In this document: positions 1 to 4,763 of the stretch, one piece after another
Position numbering within the stretch: the first letter of the stretch is position 1
Layout: each line of letters starts with the position of its first letter
Source: Oscillospiraceae bacterium
GTDB taxonomy: Bacteria > Bacillota > Clostridia > Oscillospirales > Acutalibacteraceae
Reading direction: 5' to 3'
Assembly (NCBI GenBank): GCA_003505905.1
Contig: DNXM01000047.1
Coordinates: 967 to 7,353 of the forward strand
Length of the DNA stretch: 6,387 nucleotides
Position numbers and translations under genes: made by a program
The notes under the pieces: generated by a model
Database searches by the model: none
The model's input: only the letters and a program-made list of their open reading frames with translations
What the model was told of the DNA's origin: nothing

Positions 1-634
1 GAGCCTCGTTCAACAAAGCGGTGGTGTCGCAAACATAATCGGCAAAATGCAAGCCGTAATCTTCGAGCCATTTAATCATGTCCGCCACCTGAAGCGGTGA
101 ACTGCCGTAGCCCTTTTCAACCGTCAAATTCTTCCATTCGAGGATGAAAGGCATTTTCTTTTTGACAGCCTCAAAGTCGAGCAAATCGCCCATACGGAAG
201 GCTTTCTTCATATACTTATCGGAGTAAACGGGAGCAATGCCACGACGGGTTGAGCCAAATTTTGCATCGCCCAAGCGATCCTCTTCCAAGCAGTCAAGCA
301 GCTTGTTGTACGGCATACAAATAACGGCCTTGTCGCTGATTTTCAAATTTTTCGGGCTGACCTCAATGCCGCCCTCACGAAGGCGCTCAATTTCGTGGGT
401 CAAATGCTCAACATCAATCACCATGCCGGGACCCATGACATTGACGGTGGTTTCGCTGAGAATGCCGGAGGGAAGAAGATTGAGAATGAACTTGCCCTTG
501 TCATTGACAACGGTATGTCCGGCATTGTTACCGCCCTGATAACGGCAAACAACATCAAATCTCTCGCTGAACAAGTCAACCATACGACCTTTGCCTTCGT
601 CACCCCAGTTGATACCTACTACTGCTGATAACAT
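1..634 (-). CDS. purA: Adenylosuccinate synthetase, N-terminal 211 residues (3' end cut by window edge)
   Basis: PurA joins IMP and aspartate, using GTP, to make adenylosuccinate, the first committed step from IMP to AMP, in the cytoplasm. The reading frame is open from the ATG at 634 to the left edge, giving 211 codons; the family is usually about 420-430 residues, so roughly half is present. Visible signatures are WGDEGKG at residues 10-16 (D12 matches the catalytic Asp, K15 lies in the GTP/IMP loop), GGNNAGHT at 34-41 (H40 is the catalytic His), PSGIL at 55-59, and FGSTRRGIAPVYSDK at 126-140 followed by FRMGDL. The last loop differs from the E. coli GTTGRGIGPAY form and resembles versions I recall from Clostridia. 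The start is supported by AGGAG 9 nt upstream and by the conserved MLSAVVGINWGDEGKG beginning. It is last of five genes seen in the operon, only 15 bp after the oxidoreductase stop. Identification is very secure. Confidence 0.96.
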   Translation of the reverse strand, partial: MLSAVVGINWGDEGKGRMVDLFSERFDVVCRYQGGNNAGHTVVNDKGKFILNLLPSGILSETTVNVMGPGMVIDVEHLTHEIERLREGGIEVSPKNLKISDKAVICMPYNKLLDCLEEDRLGDAKFGSTRRGIAPVYSDKYMKKAFRMGDLLDFEAVKKKMPFILEWKNLTVEKGYGSSPLQVADMIKWLEDYGLHFADYVCDTTALLNEA

Positions 635-643
635 AACATCTAT

Positions 644-648
644 CTCCT
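644..648 (-). promoter_or_regulatory. Ribosome binding site of purA, abutting the upstream stop codon
   Basis: AGGAG on the minus strand lies 9 nt before the purA ATG. The preceding gene's TGA ends at 650, one base before the site begins, so a ribosome terminating on the oxidoreductase would sit on the purA initiation region. This supports cotranscription and translational coupling. Confidence 0.8.
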
Positions 649-649
649 A

Positions 650-1699
650 TCAGAATTTAATAACTTCGTTGGTTTCATCGGACTTGAAAATCGCCTCAAT
701 GAGTCGAATGAGCTTGCGCTGTTGGTCATGTGTAATCTCCGGCTTTGCACCGTTGAGCAGCACATCGCAAATGTTCAAATAGTATGCGTTCCAATCATCC
801 TTTGCATCGGGCAACGGATAGCGTTCAATGGTGTCATCTGTTCTCGGCGCCATGGTTTTCGTCAAACCGACGCCTGCTTTAATCGGCACGGAATCACGGT
901 TTTCCCAATCGGACACCATCACGATTTCGCCGTTTCCGTTCCAATCCTTGATGATGGCGGTGCCGTTTTCGCCGCAGACATACCACAAAGGCAGTTCAAT
1001 AAAGTTATTGGTCATAACCTCAATCTGCCATTGAATGCCACCCTCAAACAAGACAATCGCCTTGAAGCCGTCATCACATTCAAAGTTGGTGATGTTGGTG
1101 CACTGTGCGTAAACGGAAAGCATTTTCCTTTCACCCATCATTGTCAGCATCTGGTCAAGCAGGTGAACACCCCAGTCGTATACCATGCCGCCACCGTGAA
1201 TCGCCTCCTTACGCCAGTCACCCGGAATACCGCGGGAGCCGTGAACACGGTGCTCAATGGTGTGAATCTTACCGAGCGTGTTATTTTCAAAAATCTGCTT
1301 AACTTTCAAATAATCTCCGTCCCAACGGCGGTTTTGGTGGACGGTAAACAATTTGCCTGTTTCGTTTGCAACGGCAATCATGTCTTCCAAATCCTCGGAA
1401 GACATGGTGACCGGCTTTTCGCAAATTACATTTTTGCCTGCACGCAATGCGTCAATGACGATTTCCTTGTGGACATCGTTGGGCGTTGCCACTGTCACTA
1501 AATCAATGCGTTCATCGGCAAGCAATTCGGCACGGGACGCATAAGCGTGCACGCCGTCTGCCTCTGCCTTTTCCGCCACGGCAGGGTCAATGTCGTAAAT
1601 GCCGATTAACTCCAAATCTTTTATGCTGTTTTGTCTTTCGCCGTGGAAGTGACCCATGCCACCGTAGCCAATCACGGCATGACCGATTTTTTTAGCCAT
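650..1699 (-). CDS. Gfo/Idh/MocA family NAD(P)-dependent oxidoreductase (operon gene 4)
   Basis: A predicted cytoplasmic dehydrogenase of 349 residues, a usual size for the family, which oxidises or reduces a hydroxyl of a sugar, inositol or related polyol with NAD(P). The N-terminal Rossmann fold shows AVIGYGGMG at residues 8-16, an acidic end of beta-2 (YDID, 35-38) that favours NAD over NADP, and ATPNDVH at 71-77. The family catalytic motif CEKPVT is at 93-98 with K95 as the expected catalytic Lys. The C-terminal substrate domain carries YDWGVHLLD at 174-182, where D175 and H179 fit the family's D-x-x-x-H active site. An ATG at 1708 adds three residues (MGI), but the AGAGG at 1711-1715 would then be only 2 nt away; the ATG at 1699 has 11 nt spacing, so I prefer it. 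It shows little obvious similarity to the other oxidoreductase at 3438-4532 beyond family motifs. The substrate is unknown. Confidence 0.93.
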   Translation of the reverse strand: MAKKIGHAVIGYGGMGHFHGERQNSIKDLELIGIYDIDPAVAEKAEADGVHAYASRAELLADERIDLVTVATPNDVHKEIVIDALRAGKNVICEKPVTMSSEDLEDMIAVANETGKLFTVHQNRRWDGDYLKVKQIFENNTLGKIHTIEHRVHGSRGIPGDWRKEAIHGGGMVYDWGVHLLDQMLTMMGERKMLSVYAQCTNITNFECDDGFKAIVLFEGGIQWQIEVMTNNFIELPLWYVCGENGTAIIKDWNGNGEIVMVSDWENRDSVPIKAGVGLTKTMAPRTDDTIERYPLPDAKDDWNAYYLNICDVLLNGAKPEITHDQQRKLIRLIEAIFKSDETNEVIKF

Positions 1700-1710
1700 A
1701 ATTCCCATTA

Positions 1711-1715
1711 CCTCT
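1711..1715 (-). promoter_or_regulatory. Ribosome binding site deciding the start of the 650-1699 oxidoreductase
   Basis: AGAGG on the minus strand is the only purine-rich SD candidate here. It is 2 nt from the ATG at 1708, too close for normal initiation, and 11 nt from the ATG at 1699, long but workable. It lies just after the TAA (1719-1721) of the preceding isomerase-like gene. Confidence 0.6.
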
Positions 1716-1718
1716 TTT

Positions 1719-2684
1719 TTATGCCCACCACATTGTGCAGGGATCTTCTGTCATAATACAACGCTTGAGCATATCCACCGCTTTGGACAAGCCCTCGTTT
1801 TGGCTCATCAAAGAATCCTCATGCTCAATGCTGATGGCATAGTCGTAGCCAACCATGCGCAAATTGCTGATAATATCTTTCCAATAGGTTTCGTCGTTGC
1901 CGTAACCAACGGCACGGAACACCCAGGAACGGTTGATTTCATCCGAATACGGCTTCACATCCAAAACACCGTTGACGGCGGTGTTATACTTATCCACTTT
2001 CGTATCCTTTGCGTGAAAATGGAAAATCGCATCGCCGAGCTTACGAATGGACGCAACCGGGTCAATGCCCTGCCAAATCAAATGGCTCGGGTCAAAGTTG
2101 GCACCGATTTCGGGGCCGACCGCTTCACGGAGCTTGAGCAGGCTTTCCGTGTTGTAAACGCAGAAACCCGGGTGCATTTCCAACGCAATTTTGTTGACGC
2201 CGTGTGCCTTGGCAAATGCAACCATATCTTTCCAATAGGGAATCAAAACCTCATCCCACTGCCATTTGAGGATGGCACCGAAGTCATCCGGCCACGGACA
2301 GGTGACCCAGTTGGGATATTTTGAAGTTTCACAGTCACCGGGGCAGCCCGAAAATGTATTGATTTGATGAATGCCGAGTTTTTCCGCCAACAGGATGGTG
2401 TTGCGCATGGCATCATCATACATTTTTGCGGTTTCTTTGTTGGGGTGAACGGGATTACCGTGACAGCTCAATGCGCTGATTTCAACATTGTACTTTTTGA
2501 GCAACGCTTTGAATTCTTCGCACTTTTTGTCATCAGCCAACAGCTCCGACGGCTTTGCGTGCGCATCGCCCGGATAACCGCCGCAGCCGATTTCAACCAT
2601 TTCGATTCCCTTTGAGGAGAAATACTCTAACGCCTGCTCGAGCGGAAGATTACCCAAGAGGTTTGTGATAACACCGATTTTCAT
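1719..2684 (-). CDS. Xylose-isomerase-like TIM-barrel protein, sugar phosphate isomerase/epimerase family, 321 aa (operon gene 3)
   Basis: A member of the AP endonuclease 2/xylose isomerase-like TIM-barrel superfamily. Its proteins isomerise, epimerise, dehydrate or cleave sugars and keto-sugars with a divalent metal. The expected metal ligands are visible: E169 in ALEMHPG, D198 with H201 in NFDPSHL, H224 in FHFHAKD, and E287 in SIEHED. The first strand (MKIGVITNL) and EIGCGGYPGD at 31-40 are also typical. The segment around 125-132 (NWVTCPWP) and the WQGIDP at 204-209 fit a subgroup I recall as commonly encoded beside Gfo/Idh/MocA dehydrogenases. There is no signal peptide, so it should be cytoplasmic. 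The start is firm: AAGGAGG lies 6 nt upstream. The exact reaction cannot be told from the sequence; isomerase, epimerase and keto-glycoside lyase are all open. Family assignment is secure. Confidence 0.93.
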   Translation of the reverse strand: MKIGVITNLLGNLPLEQALEYFSSKGIEMVEIGCGGYPGDAHAKPSELLADDKKCEEFKALLKKYNVEISALSCHGNPVHPNKETAKMYDDAMRNTILLAEKLGIHQINTFSGCPGDCETSKYPNWVTCPWPDDFGAILKWQWDEVLIPYWKDMVAFAKAHGVNKIALEMHPGFCVYNTESLLKLREAVGPEIGANFDPSHLIWQGIDPVASIRKLGDAIFHFHAKDTKVDKYNTAVNGVLDVKPYSDEINRSWVFRAVGYGNDETYWKDIISNLRMVGYDYAISIEHEDSLMSQNEGLSKAVDMLKRCIMTEDPCTMWWA

Positions 2685-2690
2685 GTTGTT

Positions 2691-2697
2691 CCTCCTT
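2691..2697 (-). promoter_or_regulatory. Strong ribosome binding site overlapping the upstream stop codon
   Basis: A full AAGGAGG on the minus strand, 6 nt before the ATG at 2684. Its first two bases are the last two of the TAA (2696-2698) that ends the 240-residue TIM-barrel gene. This fixes the downstream start and indicates translational coupling of the two barrel genes. Confidence 0.88.
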
Positions 2698-3418
2698 AAC
2701 CGATGAGCGTCTTCAGATATTTTATGCTTCTGCCGATGTCGTCCAAACCATTCGGGGTCGGGTCATCGTTTTCAACCACAAGCCACTCAATACCGTTATC
2801 TTTGGCGGCCTTTACCACAGCGGCAACATCACATTGACCCTCACCCAAGGCGCAGGGATGATGATCCACACCGTCTTTAACATGGAGCAGGCAAATCTTA
2901 TCTTTGTTTTCGGTGATGAATTTGTAGTTGTCCACACCGGCACAGAAGCTCCAATAGGTATCTACTTCTAATGCACAGACATTTTTCAGCAAATCAACGG
3001 GTTGAATACCGCCGACCTCTTCAAATTCACGGGTATGGTTATGAAAATAAACCGTGATGCCTTCTTTGGCGGCTTTGACAAAGCCGTAGCCCATTTTGCC
3101 GGCTGTTGCCATCAATTCTTCAGGCGTGCCGATGGGACCGCCGCCAACACCGCTGTTCTTCATGCCGAGCGTTTTAGCGGTTGCAATCGTTTTGTCGATG
3201 TTCTCGGGCAAATAATCATCCACGCCGATGTGCGTACCGACAGCCGTCAAACCAAGCTCATCCAATCTTGCTTTAATCACCTCGGGCTCCAAGCCGAAAT
3301 AGCCGGCAAACTCAACGCCCTCATAGCCCAACGCTTTCACTTCGCCGAGCACCTTGAGCAAATCATCGCCGTTTTGGATATGGTCACGCACGCTGTAAAG
3401 CTGTACTGCAATTTTCAT
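2696..3418 (-). CDS. Short xylose-isomerase-like TIM-barrel protein, sugar phosphate isomerase/epimerase family, 240 aa (operon gene 2)
   Basis: A second member of the xylose isomerase-like TIM-barrel superfamily, smaller than its neighbour at 1719-2684. The start MKIAVQLYSVRD is a common N-terminus in this group. Likely metal and substrate residues are visible: YFHNHTREF at 124-132 (H126, H128, E131), D153 in LEVDTYW, H179 in LLHVKD, and E216 in VVENDD. This pattern is close to the inosose dehydratase (IolE)-like branch, although that name would be an over-call. It should act in the cytoplasm on a sugar, keto-sugar or inositol-type substrate; the reaction is unknown. GGAGG 7 nt upstream supports the start. 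The gene is complete: 240 residues is short for the superfamily but still includes all the ligand-bearing strands. It lies 19 bp after the first oxidoreductase of the operon and 11 bp before the next barrel gene. Confidence 0.92.
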   Translation of the reverse strand: MKIAVQLYSVRDHIQNGDDLLKVLGEVKALGYEGVEFAGYFGLEPEVIKARLDELGLTAVGTHIGVDDYLPENIDKTIATAKTLGMKNSGVGGGPIGTPEELMATAGKMGYGFVKAAKEGITVYFHNHTREFEEVGGIQPVDLLKNVCALEVDTYWSFCAGVDNYKFITENKDKICLLHVKDGVDHHPCALGEGQCDVAAVVKAAKDNGIEWLVVENDDPTPNGLDDIGRSIKYLKTLIG

Positions 3419-3425
3419 GTTCTTT

Positions 3426-3430
3426 CCTCC
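3426..3430 (-). promoter_or_regulatory. Ribosome binding site of the 240-aa TIM-barrel gene
   Basis: GGAGG on the minus strand, 7 nt from the ATG at 3418, within the 19-bp gap after the stop codon (3438-3440) of the first operon gene. Confidence 0.8.
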
Positions 3431-3437
3431 GCTGAAA

Positions 3438-4532
3438 TTAGTTGTTCTCGTTCAGGTAGACAGGCTTGCCGGTCTTGGCAGATTCATAGATGGCTTCGAG
3501 AATCTGCGTGACAACGAGAGCCTGCTCGGGCTTGGTCTTGACGGGTGTATCGTTCAAAATGGCGTCGTACCAAACTCTTGCTTCGATTTCGTGGGGTGCT
3601 TCACAACCGGAACCCTCGAAGAAGGCGGCACCGCCTGCATCAAAGGAAGGCGTTTCAATGACCTGACGGCCGTTCTTGACATAGTTGAAGCGAAGCTCAT
3701 TGAACGCATCGGCACCGGCTTTGTCACCGCAAAGAGTACAGGTTGCTTCACGGGGTTCGGCAATGTTCAATGCCCAGCTTGATTCCAACTGAATGGTGGC
3801 GCCGTTTTCCATGACAATAAAGCCGAAAGCGGAATCTTCCACCGTGAACTTTTCGGGATCCCAATCACCCCATGCGTTGGCAGAGCGTTTTTCATCGCCC
3901 AGCTTTTTGAAGGTTGTGCCAACAACCATCTTGGGCTTGTAGTTATCCATCATATAAAGGGTCAGGTCAAGAGCATGGGTGCCGATGTCAATCAACGGAC
4001 CGCCGCCCTGCTCAAACTCGTTGAGGAAAACGCCCCAAGTCGGAACGGCTCGACGACGCAGTGCGTGCGCCTTGGCAAAATAGATTTCGCCCAAGAAGCC
4101 TTCTTCGCAACGCTCCTTGAGGTACATCATGTCCTTTCTCCAACGCTGCTGGTAACCGATGGTCAGCTTCTTGCCGGTTCTCTGTGCGGCATCGCACATT
4201 GCCTTGGCTTCGGCATAAGTCTTTGCCATGGGCTTTTCGCACATAACGTGTTTGCCGGCTTCCAACGAATCAATGGTAATAAAACTGTGGGAACGGTTCG
4301 GTGTGCAGACATGGATGACATCAATGCTCTCATCCTTGAGCAGTTCTTTATAATCCTCGTAAACCTTTGCATCGGCTGTGCCGAACTTTTCTTTTGCGGC
4401 TTCTGCCTTCTCCGGAATAATGTCGCAAAATGCAACCATCTCTGCCTCGGGGATTTTCGAAATGGCGGGCATATGCTTGCCGTTGGCAATGCCGCCGCAG
4501 CCGATAATACCGACCTTCAGTTTTTTATCCAT
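3438..4532 (-). CDS. Gfo/Idh/MocA family NAD(P)-dependent oxidoreductase (first gene of operon)
   Basis: A predicted cytoplasmic sugar or polyol dehydrogenase of 364 residues. The Rossmann fold begins with VGIIGCGGIA at 7-16; FCDIIP at 35-40 ends beta-2 with an Asp, which favours NAD. VCTPNRSH is at 75-82, and CEKPMAKT at 98-105 holds the expected catalytic K100. The substrate domain shows GYQQRWRKD at 126-134 and GGGPLIDIGTHALDL at 176-190, where D182 and H186 form the family's D-x-x-x-H active site. The frame extends to an ATG at 4574, but those 14 extra residues are unlike any family N-terminus, and the extension would cover both SD elements and most of the leader. The ATG at 4532 has AAAGGA 8 nt upstream and leads straight into beta-1, so I use it. 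The promoter lies about 55 nt upstream. The substrate is unknown. Confidence 0.94.
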   Translation of the reverse strand: MDKKLKVGIIGCGGIANGKHMPAISKIPEAEMVAFCDIIPEKAEAAKEKFGTADAKVYEDYKELLKDESIDVIHVCTPNRSHSFITIDSLEAGKHVMCEKPMAKTYAEAKAMCDAAQRTGKKLTIGYQQRWRKDMMYLKERCEEGFLGEIYFAKAHALRRRAVPTWGVFLNEFEQGGGPLIDIGTHALDLTLYMMDNYKPKMVVGTTFKKLGDEKRSANAWGDWDPEKFTVEDSAFGFIVMENGATIQLESSWALNIAEPREATCTLCGDKAGADAFNELRFNYVKNGRQVIETPSFDAGGAAFFEGSGCEAPHEIEARVWYDAILNDTPVKTKPEQALVVTQILEAIYESAKTGKPVYLNENN

Positions 4533-4540
4533 AATGAATT

Positions 4541-4551
4541 TCCTTTCCTCC
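4541..4551 (-). promoter_or_regulatory. Tandem ribosome binding site of the first operon gene
   Basis: On the minus strand, GGAGG (4547-4551) is followed directly by AAAGGA (4541-4546). The nearer element is 8 nt from the ATG at 4532 and the farther 14 nt. The position rules out the upstream in-frame ATG at 4574 as the main start. Confidence 0.75.
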
Positions 4552-4584
4552 GTTCGATTGATGAACGGACACAAAATTACAAGA

Positions 4585-4596
4585 ATATTATAATAT
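4585..4596. repeat. 12-bp perfect palindrome ATATTATAATAT over the operon -10 box
   Basis: The 12 bases read the same on both strands and place a TATAAT on each strand. It covers the proposed -10 box of the operon promoter. It may be an operator half-site pair, or simply a low-complexity AT tract. Confidence 0.4.
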
Positions 4597-4614
4597 AATA
4601 TAAGTAGAATACAA
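4587..4614 (-). promoter_or_regulatory. Predicted sigma-A promoter of the minus-strand operon
   Basis: On the minus strand, TTGTAT (4614-4609) is followed after 16 bp by a perfect TATAAT (4592-4587). An overlapping alternative uses GTGACA (4621-4616) with an 18-bp spacer and TATATT (4597-4592). Either gives a start near 4580 to 4585 and a leader of about 50 nt before the ATG at 4532. The region is very AT-rich, so chance matches to the -10 box are easy; the -35 box is weak, as in a promoter that may need an activator. Confidence 0.55.
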
Positions 4615-4633
4615 GTGTCACATTGATAAAAGA

Positions 4634-4643
4634 TTTTGCAAAA
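4634..4643. promoter_or_regulatory. Possible operator: 10-bp perfect palindrome TTTTGCAAAA
   Basis: A perfect palindrome with a GC centre lies between the two divergent promoters, about 20 bp upstream of the operon -35 box at 4609-4614 and about 55 bp upstream of the plus-strand -35 box. Short palindromes centred on GC or CG are typical of LacI-type operators, but no regulator gene is in the window, and 10 bp in AT-rich DNA could arise by chance. Confidence 0.25.
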
Positions 4644-4698
4644 ATGTTAGACAATATATACAAAATGCGGTGCTGACGAACGAAAAAAGGACAAAGTA

Positions 4699-4727
4699 TT
4701 GAAACACCCGCAAAAATGGAATATAAT
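4699..4727 (+). promoter_or_regulatory. Near-consensus sigma-A promoter of the metallophosphoesterase gene
   Basis: TTGAAA (4699-4704), a 17-bp spacer and TATAAT (4722-4727) match the consensus at 11 of 12 positions with ideal spacing. Transcription would start near 4734, leaving a leader of about 30 nt before the ATG at 4764. The in-frame ATG at 4716 lies inside the spacer and so cannot be on this transcript. Confidence 0.82.
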
Positions 4728-4746
4728 GACCGTGTATTTTTTTGCG

Positions 4747-4754
4747 AAAGGTGG
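4747..4754 (+). promoter_or_regulatory. Ribosome binding site of the metallophosphoesterase gene
   Basis: AAAGGTGG lies 9 nt before the ATG at 4764. No comparable site precedes the ATG at 4716, which has only an A-rich stretch upstream. This supports the downstream start. Confidence 0.72.
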
Positions 4755-4763
4755 CACAACTGT

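Noticed and set aside
722..1501. 259-codon open frame on the plus strand
   Set aside because: It is antisense to the oxidoreductase at 650-1699, shows no recognisable family motif, and has no ribosome binding site or promoter; the minus-strand frame has all the family signatures.
1800..2324. 174-codon open frame on the plus strand
   Set aside because: It is a shadow of the TIM-barrel gene at 1719-2684, with no motif and no upstream signals.
2696..3418. Calling the 240-residue barrel protein IolE (inosose dehydratase) and the operon an inositol catabolism cluster
   Set aside because: Only superfamily-level motifs are visible, the protein is shorter than typical IolE, and no iolB, iolC, iolD or iolG-specific neighbours can be recognised.
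4533..4574. N-terminal extension of the first operon oxidoreductase from the ATG at 4574
   Set aside because: The extra residues cover the tandem SD at 4541-4551 and do not resemble the family N-terminus, which begins just after the ATG at 4532.
3975..4598. 207-codon open frame on the plus strand
   Set aside because: It lies antisense to the first operon oxidoreductase and runs into its leader; no family match or start signal is visible.
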